A DNA stretch of 64,000 nt from Nectonema munidae (Eukaryota > Nematomorpha > Nectonematoida > Nectonematidae): NCBI GenBank assembly GCA_030549495.1, contig JAUIRK010000097.1:1087001-1151000 (forward strand), written 5' to 3'. How positions within the stretch are numbered: the first letter of the stretch is position 1; every line of letters begins with the position of its first letter. A program made the position numbers and the translations under genes. Shown one piece after another: positions 22,100-34,439 of the stretch. A model generated the notes under the pieces. The model was not told the origin of the DNA. It ran no database searches and worked only from the letters and a program-made list of their open reading frames with translations.

Positions 22100-22870
22100 T
22101 TAGGTATTCATATTTACAAAATGTATCCAATGTACGTATAATTAACATTTTTCCAAATAATTTAAAAAGATTGTGTAGTTATTATCTACAAAAAATAAAG
22201 AATTTTCATTTGCTCAGTTTTTCTAGATAATTACATAATTTTTTAGAAAAAAATACTAATTATTTATACATAACGTAAAATTTTCAGTACATATTTATTT
22301 CAATTTATGCTTCCTAATTTTTAATCAAGATTTTTTTGGTTTAATTACTGAGATTTTGACGAATGTCAAGTTTTTATGATAAAACGCCAAATTTTATACC
22401 AAAAGTTAAATTTTTAAAAAATTTATTCTGTTATCAAAAAATAATATTGCATCAGATACATGCAAATTTAAAGCATATTAAAAAATAACAAGGTTTTAAA
22501 TTATAATAACACATAATAATAAAAATAATTTTTTAGTAAAACCTTCACTTAAAGCTTATTTTTGACATAACTATTCGATCTAAGCAACTATCATTTTTAC
22601 CAGGGTTGATATTTTCTTGTAAAAACCAGAAAATTCACTTAGTTCTACGACGAGGGTAGGAAGTTAATTTAAACTTTTGGAAAATTTATTTAGCGATGTT
22701 AAAAATTAACATGACATAAATGTAACTTTTCGCACAAACAAAAATAATATTATTGAGAGATGTATAAACTGTTCGATTACAAAAAAATATATTAAGAATT
22801 TACAAATGTAAACACGGTATAATTTACTTTGTATGATATTTTTAAAACATGTTAACTTGATGTCCGCCAT
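22100..22870. other. AT-rich stretch without recognised features
   Basis: No coding or named repeat seen. Confidence 0.4.
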
Positions 22871-22880
22871 TTATGAGTAG

Positions 22881-23070
22881 GCGTGAGTAGGGTTGGTTAG
22901 ATGCTGGATTCGATAACTCAAGGTCTTGGGTTCGATTCCGCTTCAAGCCTACTTTCCTCATAGTTCGATACAAGCGGCGCAATTGTGCCTTCTCGATGAA
23001 AACACCCTATGGTACCTTTACCTTACGTAGAATTTGTAACTGTCTAATTAATTATGTGTGTCATAATTGG
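22881..23070 (+). repeat. tRNA-derived SINE
   Basis: A-box region GTAGGGTTGGTTAGATGC, B-box GGGTTCGATTCC (22928-22939), then ACAAGCGGCGCAATTGTGCC and TCGATGAAAACACCCTA. The copy at 59168-59300 shares head and tail; the units in the hAT mosaics share the tail in diverged form. RNA polymerase III promoter elements look intact here. Confidence 0.75.
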
Positions 23071-23515
23071 CCTATACAATTTTTACCTAAAATAAAAGGA
23101 TGTTGAATTAAACGAATTAAAAAGTGTAAAAATTTCTTAAAATATTATAATTAAGACGTAAACTACGATAAAAAATATTTAATAATGAATGCTATCTTTT
23201 ATAAAATTAAAAAAATTTGTTAATAATTTACTTTTTTCATTTAATTTCCCATTTTATTATATCTTAAATTAAATTTAATGTTTATATTGTATAAATTAAT
23301 TTGTTTAATGAATGCATAAAAATACTGACCGTTATGCATTCAATTCACAGGAGTATTACGCCTATGAAATAGAATAAAACTTAAAAGAACATTAGCTTAT
23401 GTTATATTTCTCGGAATTCGCCCACCAGTTGAGAAAAGCTGTAAATGTGTATCTCTTCATTTAGTGCTTCAATCCATTTGAATGTATAATGTGTAATTTT
23501 TTGCTTTATTGTTAG

Positions 23516-23680
23516 ATACTCCTTTTTGGTTACCTCCCGAAGAAAGCAAATACTCACAATGTTTTCAAAAATCCGTTACTCTAAGAGGATCCACGCTTAG
23601 CGCTAGCACAAACCACAGAATGGACATTCATGATGCCAAAGACATCCTTTATTACGATTTTTCGATTGAAAAAACCAGTA
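23516..23680 (+). CDS. Possible internal exon of an unknown gene
   Basis: A good acceptor (TTTATTGTTAG, ending at 23515) precedes an open stretch with GC content well above its surroundings, reading TPFWLPPEESKYSQCFQKS, RGSTLSASTNHRMDIHD and KDILYYDFSIEKT. A donor-like GTATAA lies near 23680; the frame otherwise runs on through AT-rich codons to a stop at 23745. I do not recognise the protein. If real, it is a host exon in long, transposon-filled introns. Confidence 0.35.
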
Positions 23681-23865
23681 TAAAAGCTGAACTCATAATA
23701 AAAAAATTTTTAATTATAAAATCAATCCTTAACCATTCTAATTAAAAATATGTAGGCTATGATTTCAGATATGGCCAATTTGATTGATAAGTGAACACGT
23801 TCTTATACTCTAATTGCAAAAACTTAATCCAACAATGAAATCAGCATTATTGATTTAGTATCACT

Positions 23866-25704
23866 GGCGGATTTAAAGGGGGCAGAACCAGCGCACGCCC
23901 CCTCTAAAATTGCATTGCCAATTGCTTGAAAATTTTTCTTGATCTAATTTTTTTCGTAGAACTCAAATATTATGATTTGATTTCTTCAACTCGTTTTTTA
24001 GATTCAATCAGCCCTAAAAAGTTTTTTATGTTTCAATCGTAGTTAATTGTGACACTTATTACTTTTATATTTTCTAATTTTTTTTTGTAAATTTATTATT
24101 TAAACACATCAAGTTTTACCACATCAATTCACTTCGCAGTTCAATGAATGAGGATCCTTTTAATGCTCTCATTCTTCTTTTTGTTCACAGAGATATTCGA
24201 TTGGATATTGACACCATTATTTATATGTATGCTAAAAAGTGTCCTAGACGAATGAGGCTCCTTAATCCTCTTACTTCTTAATCTAGTTACTTTCTTATGA
24301 TAAACTTATAATTTTTTGATATATCATTATGATATTTTAAGTTTTATGATAAAAAGTCAATTTTCATTTTTTATTAAACTATTACCCAAAATAAGATAAA
24401 AATAGCTTTTTATATTTATATTTTATATTTATATGTTTCAAATTTGAGTTCTAGTTTAAAATTTCAGACTCACGAAAAGATGTGAAAAATGCACGCACTG
24501 AATTGCGATATCTAGCGTTAATATAAAACACTCCTCCGTCTTTCAAAAAATAAATAAGTAGGCCGCTTTATGATCACATATATATGTCGAACTATAATAA
24601 TGAATTATATGATATTTGAAAATGGCCTGTGATGCAACTTTTAAATATTAATTATAATGTGACATAGATAGCATTGGTGTGTGATTTCTTTATCGCACAT
24701 TTTCCGTACAAATATAACAAATACTCTTCGTTAAAAAACAGTAAAATGCTATTTCTCAAGTACTTATAATATAAGCAATGTATTCTGAAAGCGCATAAAA
24801 AATGCTCTGATTTGGTATATCGCATGATACATTTGGTTGAGAAATGCGAAAGTTATCAGCGTTTTAATATTTGACTAAAATTTCAGATACGCCCACTACA
24901 AATAAACTAAGCGTACACTAGCCCGATAAAATAAAACACACACGCGTGCTCAAAGATGTGGTGAAGCGTATCGAAATAAGACATCACTGCGTTCACAAAC
25001 GCGTAGTGAAACATGTGTTGTCAATCTTTTTTCGCATATAACGAATGCCCTTCATTAAAAATCCGAGAGGTGGTATCTAAACTAAATAAAAATTGTTTCG
25101 AAATAAAAGTGGACTACGATTAATCAACACAACTTTTAGATTCGATCGACATTTTTCACTTCAAAAAGTAATTTAAAATGTATTAGAAAAACATTATGAC
25201 CTATACTATTGACCCCTAAAAAGTAAAAAATATATATTTATTTTCGATAGTGTTCTTTAACGATGACATTTTAAAATGGAAAAAACTATATTTTACCTTT
25301 GTACTTATTTTGTGATTTTTTTTACCTAGAAATAACATTTTAGTAACCAGTTTGGGGGATAATAATAAAATTCAGCATAAACATATTTTAAATATTTTTG
25401 AGGCAATGAACTTTTTATGCAGTAAACAATAAAAAAAATTATCAATAAAAATAAAAAGGCAAATAAAATTTGGGCAACTATTTTTAATGGTATACATTAT
25501 GAACTAACTTAAAATTTTGGCGAATAATTCAAAAGTTATAAGCAATATAAAAACGAAGGTTAATTTATAAAAAAAACGGAAAACTAAAACTATTTTATAA
25601 TAATTTACAAATAAATTTAGGTTCTGATAGTAGAGTGGTTTTATAATTGTGTTGGAAATTATTATAGATTAAAGGTGAATATTTGTCAAAATGTAGCAAG
25701 CGTT
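23866..25704. other. Mostly featureless; one hAT-like end at 23866
   Basis: CACTGGCGGATTTAAAGGGG followed by a GC-rich CGCACGCCCCC looks like a hAT or MITE terminus. No partner end was found. A second GC-richer patch at 24886-25020 (ATACGCCCACTA, ACGCGTGCTC, AAACGCGTAGTG) contains small inverted words but no coding. Confidence 0.3.
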
Positions 25705-26685
25705 GAGTGGCGTAGCCAGAGCAAAGTACATGGGGAGGGGGGCACAAAAATAGGCTTATATTGAAAAATCTGAATCATCCTGATTACGTTTTTAAAATTC
25801 ATTCGAAAAATTCTTAATTTTCCACACCACCTTCAAAACATTGAAAATAGATGAATTGGTTTGATTTAAATTTTGATAAAACATTTTTTAGTGATTTAAA
25901 TTCTAATATGGTTTTCAATGTTTTGTGAGGTATTAAGATAGGCGCGTTCTCTCTTTTTAAAGCGGTAGAGTCGCCAGTAGCCATATAGAGCCGCTAAATT
26001 GTTTTTGTTCTAAGCTAAAACAATTGAATTCTGCGAGAATTACACCTTCATAAGGTCATCACGATTAATGTTCCTGGTATAATTTCTCAAATAAGATAAA
26101 ATTATACGATTTCGCTTTCGTTGATGGAGCATTGATGATCTTTGTTCAGACAAAATGCGCTTCAAAAAAGAAAAACTCTTCTCGCAAGAAGCCGTGCTGA
26201 TACCAATCGTCAATGATCCTGCAATAATTAAAATTGGTACAAGTAATAATGTAATCCAATATATATTTTACAAATCAAATTTTATACCTATATACAAATT
26301 GTAAATGCTTTGTATTGCGTCCTTTATTGGAGAAATAATCTCAATGATGTCTTTCAGATCCTTACGCTTATCAGTTTTATAGTTTTTCAATATAAAACTT
26401 TTAGCAACTTCTGCTTGGCTGACGAATAAAGAATCATTCATATTCCAAAATGAGAAGCTATGATTTTCAGTTCTTGGTGAAAAAAATTGGAGTTTGGACA
26501 TAAACATCTGACAGCATTGAAAAATTCATTATCACGTTCTTGAAATCTTCAAAAAAGTTTTACTATTAGATGAAAAATCATTACAAAAAATGGAATGTTT
26601 TTTTTCAATTGTTCGCATATGATACTCTAGACTTCACCTCGTTTACCTTTAAATAATTAAGTGATTATTAAAATATAATTTATAC
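25705..26685 (-). pseudogene. hAT transposase C-terminal part with element end, cut by hAT member 2
   Basis: A hAT terminus, AGTGGCGTAGCCAGAG, lies at 25706. Reading the minus strand, a frame at 26507-26268 (VSQAEVAKSFILKNYKTDKR and more) leads, after a frameshift, into TIGISTASCEKSFSFLKRI, then LHQRKRNRIILSYLRN and a stop at 26042-26040. This is the hAT C-terminal dimerisation domain (S-x-A-x-x-E-(R/K)-SFS-x-LKRI). The upstream half would lie to the right, but hAT member 2 inserted at 26686. Further degraded pieces at 29375-29757 may be the rest of the gene. Confidence 0.65.
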
Positions 26686-29366
26686 CAGGGGCGCACATCC
26701 TCAAAATTATTGGGGGCGAAATTTTTTTGTTGCAATTTTCAAAATTAGTGGTCTGGAAATATCACGGGAGACCAAATATTCAAGCAATCCTTTAAAATAG
26801 AGTGTATTCATCGCATACCTAAAGTCTTAAATTTATAAGACTACTTTATATTTTTTTTTTACAAAATTGGTGAATTTAAATACTATACTTCAAGCGAAAA
26901 TATTTTAATTAAATTTGTATATCGAATATCGTGTGCAGAAAAAAACGCCCCGAAAAAAATGCCCAAATACAAAAAATTTCAAAAAATTATTAATTAAAAA
27001 AAAAATTTTAAAAAAGATATGTCAAATAAAGATTTTTTGTAAAAAAAAAAGTTAACTTTTCATCTAAAACATTTAAAATTTAATTAAAGTAAACTAAAAA
27101 ACTCAGCATACGACAATTTTTTAAATACAAAAAAAAAATTTTAAAACAGCAAATATTTTTGGACTTTGTGTGTATCAGAACACTTTCTAAATATAATTTG
27201 TATTTTAACTGATTTTAAGAACACATTCCCACAAATCTGCACCTTTGCTATTGTTTTCAAGAACTATAAAGAAAAAAACCCTATAGATTAAGAAATTTTA
27301 TAAAAGCCTTTCAAAACGGTACCAAATAAAAATATTTATATAATTAAAAAAATCCTGAAAATCAAAAATTAGGGGGCATTTTTTCCTACTTTTTAATTAG
27401 GGGCATTTTTACCCATCGAATTACACTAGTTAAAAAAAATTCAAAATTGTTAGGGGGTGGAATAGGCTCTTCATTTGAAAAATGAAGTAGTCTACCAGGC
27501 ACATTACAGGAATTGATGGAAGAATATTTTATTCATAGAAAAAACAAATAACTGAAGGTTGGATAGTTTTATATGAGTGAATGTAGTCTAAAGGCAAAGA
27601 GTCTACTAGACAGTAGACACCCTGCGATGTTTATATGAAAAAATGTGATTGATTCATTATTTCATTTTACTCAGCATCATTCAAAAATAGTTTAAAAGCT
27701 AAATTGATACAAGCTACAAAAAGTAAAATAGCGTTTAACATTTTGCAATGATTTGCCTTTTATAATAACTTCTAAGGAAAAAAAGTCTATCAGAAAAAGT
27801 TATAGAGCTACAAAAAAACTAAAAAAAATTTAGAGCATAACTTAAGTTTTTTGAAAACTAATTTGACGTATCCCCTACAGCATACTCTATGAGTGGCATG
27901 GCAGGTTAGTTGAGATGATGGACTCAGCACGGAAGCCTCTGGATTCGATTCCTCTTCGATACGAATTTGTTCAGTTTGACATAAGCGGTACATCAGTGCC
28001 TGGTCAATGAAAATACACCCGCTGCACCTTACCTTTTACTCAAAATTGGAAAATTTGCTACATAATTAACATAAGAGAGAAAGGAAACAAGATAAACTAA
28101 TAAAGCAATTTTCACTATTTTAAAATGGAACCGTCTGTTCTCAGAATAATTTCAAAATAATAGGAGGCATAAAGAATTAGTTTATTGGATATTTTCAAGT
28201 TTTTATAAGCAGCAAAAGCCAACGTTTAAGTAGCTAACCCTTATAATTAAAAAAATTATTTAAACTAAAGGTCGACAGACATTTCGCCCCATAGATAATT
28301 CGCTCCATAGACAAATTGTCTCATAGGCTATTTGTTTCATCCATCTTTGCTTATCATATGTGTAAAATTATTAAAAAATTTTATATTCTTGTTTATTTTA
28401 TCTCTTAATTTTTTAGAATTGTCCATGAGACAAAATGTCTTATGAAAATAACGGGGCGAATTGTCCATGAAACAAAATGTCTTATGAAAATAATGAGGCG
28501 AACTGTCTTATGAAAATAATGGGGCGAAATGTCCGAGGACCAAACTAACATAAATCAAAGTATACGAGAAAAGAAAATCATTGCGTTTTTTTGAATATTT
28601 AAGTTATAAAATGTAGCAAACGTAGATAAAGATTGTGACTTTTGTTAAAAAAAAATTCTTAGCGCGAGTCTAACAATATTCATTGATATAAAATCGTAAC
28701 GATTGAAAACTATTTTAATTCAACTCTAAATGCAAATTAGACAGAAGCAGTGGTGTAGTCAAAAAAAAGTTGATAGAACAATTTAAAACTTGAAGCACAA
28801 TTTTAAAACAAAAAACTTGCGCAACATTATTTATACTTTCTTGACCCTTTCATTGGAGAAATTTTTAAAAACTGATATCGCATAAGTTGCATGGGGCACC
28901 ATGCGGTACATAGGAGTGTGGGCACGGCCTCTCATGCCCCAGCCTAGCTACGTCACTGGAGAGAAGACAGCTGAATGAGATAGGAGAGCTTAACAAGAGA
29001 AGAGAGCTTGAGTGAATGATTTGAGTTTTAGCAGAGAAAGTGGAGGAGAAAAACAGAGGAGACAGAAAGAGAAATAGAATCACTGTGACAGATGAGAAAA
29101 TCTAGTGGATCATCAACATGTGTTTGCTCAAAAATACTATAAAGAGGAGACACTGTGATAAACATTGCTTACTTATTGTGTGCATATTGAAGCAATGGAT
29201 TATTATTATTATATAGCTCTCACGCATGGTCTGTAAAATATGTTCGATAGGAAAAATGCGATCATCATATATGTTTTATAAAAAAGCAGCAACTCTTACT
29301 TTTAGAACATTATTGGAGGGGGGGGGGGGCGAATGAAAACACATTGGGGGCGGATGTGCGCCCCTG
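26686..29366. mobile_element. Non-autonomous hAT family member 2, 2.7 kb
   Basis: The ends CAGGGGCGCACATCC and GGATGTGCGCCCCTG are perfect 15-bp inverted repeats. ATTTATAC flanks both sides (26678-26685 and 29367-29374), a perfect 8-bp duplication. The mosaic interior matches member 1 nearly throughout: nested MITE 26929-27414, SINE-like unit 27886-28060, small TIR element 28270-28541 and MITE 28748-28958. Member 1 is longer, through duplicated 'AAAAATGCCCC' words and the G run. Confidence 0.9.
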
Positions 29367-29374
29367 ATTTATAC

Positions 29375-29856
29375 CATGACATTTTTTAGATAAAAATACT
29401 CATAGTAATGAATGGTTTTTACCAGACATAACAGCACCTGAGAAATTATTTTACTGGAGTCTATTTTGAGATTATATAATGTTTTCAAAATCTTTGCAGC
29501 AATGGACTTCTCACTCACGCCTTCTGATGAACAAACATCAAGCAAATTCTCTTTACATTCTCCGTCTTTGAAGTATCTGACAATCTATGTTTGAACAATA
29601 AATAGGTTTAAGACAAAATGAACAAATTTTTAATTTTACTATTGATATATTCTGGGTGTAGTTACAATCTTTTGTCCTGTCGGCTTTCAAATAAATGTAA
29701 GGAACTTCAGGTGAGTTTACTTCCTCGGCAACTTTTGAAACTACAAATGAAGCCATGGTGCTGATTATTTCGTTTTAAATGTCTGGGGATGTGTATTTTG
29801 CATTCTTCGGGATTGTTTTAAATTAAAAATTTTAATAAAATTTTTTATGCTGTTTT
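29375..29856 (-). pseudogene. Possible upstream half of the interrupted hAT transposase
   Basis: A minus-strand frame at 29756-29553 (MASFVVSKVAEEVNSPEVPY onward) and following broken frames lie directly beyond hAT member 2, where the N-terminal half of the 26-kb transposase should be. The stretch has a coding-like look, but I cannot match it to a defined hAT domain. It ends where the inverted array element begins. Confidence 0.3.
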
Positions 29857-31980
29857 TATTTTTGAACTTATTTTTTACATTTAGGATGTTAAAATACCTA
29901 TAAGTGTTAATCAAATTTGCGGTTTACTTCTAAAAAATATCTCCAAAAACATTTATTCAAATTTTACAATGAAATATATGTGTTATATTAAATCAGCCAT
30001 GCTGGTTCCATTTCAGAACTCATTTTTACGTTTAGGATCTGAAAATACTTATAAGTGTTAATCAAATTTGCGGTTTACTTCTGAAAATTGTCTCCAAAAA
30101 CATTCCTTCACATTTTACAATGAAATATATGTTTTTATGCTGTTTTTATTTTTGAACTTATTTTTTACATTTAGGATGTTAAAATACCTATAAGTGATTA
30201 TCTCCAAAAACATTCATTCAAATTTTACATAAAATATATGTTTTATACCAAATCGATCATGTTGTTTTCATTTCGGGACTCATTTTTTACGTTTAGGATC
30301 TGAAAATACCTATAAGTGTTAATCAAATTTGCGGTTTACTTCTAAAAATTATCTCCAAAAACATTCATTCAAATTTTACAATGAAATATATGTGTTATAT
30401 TAAATCAGCCATGCTGGTTTCATTTCAGGACTCATTTTTACGTTTAGGATCTGAAAATACCTATAAGTGTTAATCAAATTTGCGGTTTACTTCTAAAAAT
30501 TGTCTCCAAAAACATTCCTTCACATTTTACAATGAAATATATGTTTTTATGCTGTTTTTATTTTTGAACTTATTTTTTACATTTAGGATGTTAAAATACC
30601 TATAAGTGTTAATCAAATTTGCGGTTTACTTCTAAAAATTATCTCCAAAAACATTCATTCAAATTTTACATAAAATATATGTTTTATACCAAATCGATCA
30701 TGTTGTTTTCATTTCGGGACTCATTTTTTACGTTTAGGATCTGAAAATACCTATAAGTGTTAATCAAATTTGCGGTTTACTTCTAAAAATTATCTCCAAA
30801 AACATTCATTCAAATTTTACAATGAAATATATGTGTTATACTAAATCGGCCATGCTGGTTTCATTTCTGTACTCATTTTTTACGTTTAGGATGTGAAAAT
30901 ACCTATGTGTTAATTAAATTTGCGGTTTACTTCTAAAAATTGTCTCCAAATACATTCATTCAAATTTTACAATGAAATATATGTTTTTATACCAAATCAA
31001 CCATGCTGTTTTCATTTCTGAACTCATTTTTCACATTTAGAGGTTTTAAAATATCTGTCAATGTCAATCAAATTTGCGGTTTACTTATAAAAGCTATCTC
31101 CAAAAATATTCTCTCAATTTTACATGAAATATATGTTTTTATACCAAATCAATCATGCTGTTTTCATTTCTGGACTCATTTTTTACGTTTAGGATTTAAA
31201 AATACCTATAAGTGTTAATTAAATTTGTGGTTTACTTCTAAAAATTATTTCCAAAAACATTCATTCAAATTTTACAATTAAATATATGTTTTTATACCAA
31301 ATCAACCATGCTAGTTTCATTTATGGACTCAATTTTTGCAGTTTGAATTTGAAAATACCTATAAGTATCAATCAAATTTGCGTTTAGTTCTAAAATTTGT
31401 TTTCAAAAATATTGATTCAAATTTTACGTGAAATATATGTTTTTATAGCAAATAGATCATGATTTCATTTCTGAACACAGTTTTCGCATTTAGAGGTTTT
31501 ACTGCTAGTGTCAATCAAATTTGCGGTTTATGTCGTAAAACTATATCACAAAATATTCTCTCTAATTTTACATGAAATATATGTTTTTATACCAATTCGA
31601 CCATGATCATTTTTATTTCTGAAATCATTTTTTGCATTTAGAGGTTTTAAATGTCTGAAAGTATCAATCAAATGTTCGATTTACGTCTAATGTCTAGAGA
31701 AATATTTTTGAAATTTAAATAAAATATCTGTTTTTATGCCAAATGGAAGATGATGGTTTCATTTTTTGACTGTTTTGGCATTTATGGTTTTAAAATATCT
31801 GAAAGCTTCAATCAGATTTGCGGTTTACTTCTAGATACTGTCTTCAAAAATATTTTCAAAAAAATAAAATATCTGTTTTATACCAAATCGACTATGCTTA
31901 TTTTATTTCTGTACTGGATCTTGGATAATACGGTTAAAAAATATCTCGAAGTGGCAATTGAATTAGTAATGTATGCCTGA
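29857..31980 (-). repeat. Tandem array B, inverted copy, about 14 units
   Basis: TCAAATTTGCGGTTTACTTC recurs every ~140-155 bp across the stretch, with ACATTCATTCAAATTTTACA and CATTTTTTACGTTTAGGAT. Several adjacent units between 29880 and 30900 are near-identical in larger blocks (29925-30180 resembles 30330-30600), showing recent local duplication of multi-unit segments. Confidence 0.9.
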
Positions 31981-32499
31981 AAACCAGTTCTGTAAAAAAA
32001 ATTTAAAAATGGCTGCATATTAGATATATAGTGAAAATAGACTTTTTTTTGTATATTTTGGCTTATAATACTTTCTACAATCATCTTGAGTATGAAATAT
32101 TTATTAAAAAAACAAACAAAACGTATTATAAAATCTTTTGAAAATTTGTATGAGAGAAGGAACCAAGTTGAAAACTAATTTAAAAGAGAACATGTGATCA
32201 AAACAAATAATTAAAAACAATATGTATCTTGACTAAATGGAAGATCTACTAGTTCTAATGAACTAGGAAGTGGTTTAATTATATAATAGATGCTTCAAAG
32301 AGATTTTGACTGTGAAAAAAAAGTTCCTCTTTTACAAATGAAAAATATTTAAATCTATAGCTTATCATATAGGATTACAATTAACATTTAGCTAAGATGG
32401 GTAGGAAATCTGAAAATTTAGAATAGGAATCTACTATTCTATCTAATTACTATAGAATTATCTAAGTTACTGTAGAATGAAATATTTTGAGTGAATTAT

Positions 32500-33790
32500 C
32501 GATTTTTTGACAGGTTTTATTGATTTCATAAAAAATGACATCACCATTAAATTCTACATACTTGAAATGTATAAAAATTTTAATTTTGACATGGGGTGTC
32601 ATATTTAAATTATTTTGTCAGGTTTGACTAATTTTTATATAAAAAAAGGAATATAAACAGCAAACACAGCCTACATGAAAATGGGTATATGTGTGTAAAG
32701 TGCCATACACCGTAAACTTCATCATCTCCCTATACTTTCTTTTAAACGTAATTCTCTAATTCAAAAAACGTGCCTGATTTTTTTTTGGGGATAAAACAAT
32801 TTTTTGACAGTTTTAATTAATTTTCATAAAAAATGAATATCACCACTGAATTACGCATGCTTAAAAATGGGTATATATGTGTAAAAAACTTTATATTATT
32901 ACTATAAAAAAAAATTCTTTTTAAGATGAACTATCATATATTAATCAATGCTTTGATAACAATTGATTTTTATAAAAAAAAATGAATATCACCGTTGAAT
33001 TAAGCATGCTTGAAAATGGGTGTATATGTGTAAAAAACATTATATAATTATTTGGATAAAAAGTTTCTTTTTTGAGATGAGCTGTCATATGTAAATCACT
33101 TTTTTGACAGGTTTGAATGATTTTTATAATAAAAAAATGAATATCACCACTGAATTCAGCATGCTGAAAATGGATGTGTAAGAAACATTATATAATTATT
33201 TAGATTAAAAGCTTCTTTTTGAGATGAGCTGTCACATTTAGATCAATTTTTTGACAGTTTGATTGATTTTCATAAAAAAAATGAATATCACCACTGAATT
33301 CAGCATATTTGAAAATGGGTATAAATGTGTAAAAAACTTTATATAATTATTTAGATAAAAAGTTTCTTTTTGAGATGAGCTGTCACATTTAGATCAATTT
33401 TTAGACAGGTTTGATTGATTTTCATAAAAAAATGAATATCACCACTGAATTCAGCATATTAGAAAATGGGTATACATGTGTAAAAAACTTTATATACTTA
33501 TTTAGATAAAAAGTTTCTTTTTGAGATGAGCTGTCACATTTAGATCAATTTTTAGACAGGTTTAATTGATTTTCATAAAAAATGAATATCACCACTGAAT
33601 TCAGCATATTTTAAAATGGGTATACATGTGTAAAAAACTTTATATACTTATTTAAATAAAAAGTTCCTTTTTGAGATGAGCTGTCAAATATAAATCAATT
33701 TTTTGACAGGTTTGATTGATTTTGATAAAAAAAAATGGACATTACCACTGAATTCATCATAGTTGAAATATATATGTAACATTAAAAATA
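32500..33790 (-). repeat. Tandem array A, inverted copy, about 9 units
   Basis: The reverse complement of the A unit recurs near 33750, 33595, 33446, 33293, 33149, 32993, 32848, 32667 and 32550 (GAATATCACCACTGAATTCA, GAGATGAGCTGTCACATTTA). Divergence increases toward 32500, mirroring the left copy. Confidence 0.9.
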
Positions 33791-33902
33791 TTTATAAAAA
33801 CTTATTAATATCTGGGAAAAATAGGGGGGGGGGCACTTTACGCCCCGCAGCACTTGAGCGGACAAATTTTGCCCAGCACTAATAGGGTTAAATGAATAAT
33901 TG

Positions 33903-33996
33903 AATATTTGTTCTCCAGTGGTATTTCCAGACCAGTAATTTTAAAAATTGCCAAAAAAAATTTCGCCCTCAATAATTTTGAGGATGTGCGCCCCTG
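33903..33996 (-). mobile_element. Solo terminus of the CAGGGGCGCACATCC hAT family
   Basis: Ends GAGGATGTGCGCCCCTG and matches about 94 bp of the family's left end (GGTATTTCCAGACCAGTAAT, ATTTCGCCCTCAATAATTTT). The rest of the element is absent. Confidence 0.75.
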
Positions 33997-34029
33997 TTCT
34001 AAACCTAACCATGAAATTCAAGAATAAAA

Positions 34030-34125
34030 AGTTAAATTTTAATTTTCAAGGTACATGAGGGGCTAACCAAATTACATGGGGGAGGGGGGCACGGCCCCTC
34101 AAGCCCCAGCTTAGCTACGCCTCTG
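34030..34125 (-). mobile_element. Solo hAT/MITE terminus of the CAGTGGCGTAGC class
   Basis: ACATGGGGGAGGGGGGCACG followed by AGCTTAGCTACGCCTCTG is the mirror image of the terminus at 25706. It could be the far end of the hAT that contains the 26-kb transposase, later split by insertions. I found no matching 8-bp flanks, so the pairing is unproven. Confidence 0.45.
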
Positions 34126-34439
34126 TACACCGGTATATAATTTGAAATCAAGGATCTCTTACTGTCTTATAAGGTTTTTAAAAATGTTCAAAGTAAATAG
34201 TTTCAACAGAAGAGAAAAATAAAAGATAAGTGTATAATGGTATGAATAGTTATGTAACAAAAAAGTGATTCTATATATTAAAGAAGATATTCAACTCGAA
34301 CTCTCAGTACTAAGCTAGAATCGATTCTAACTCGTACTTAAAAACCTAATAAATTAAATCGGAAGGAAGATTTGACATTAAATATATTCGGTTTTTAAGT
34401 ATTCGGAACGGCACTATCTCACATCAACAACACATATGT

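Larger units (their letters stand above)
29857..33887 (-). mobile_element. Large array-filled element, inverted and truncated right copy
   Basis: Read on the minus strand from 33887 it starts CCCTATTAGTGCTGGGC (TTAA at 33888-33891). It runs through the same G-rich block, the A array (about 33790-32500), the spacer (32460-32040) and the B array (about 31980-29857), then stops abruptly inside array B. Its first 250 bases are almost identical to the left copy. The inner terminus is missing. It has no coding capacity; frames at 31003-31218 and 31750-31980 are array by-products. Confidence 0.65.

Noticed and set aside
20544-31218. Frames repeating FSFLNSFFTFRGFKISVNV in arrays B on both sides
   Set aside because: They are translations of the tandem unit, with lengths set by unit indels, not genes.
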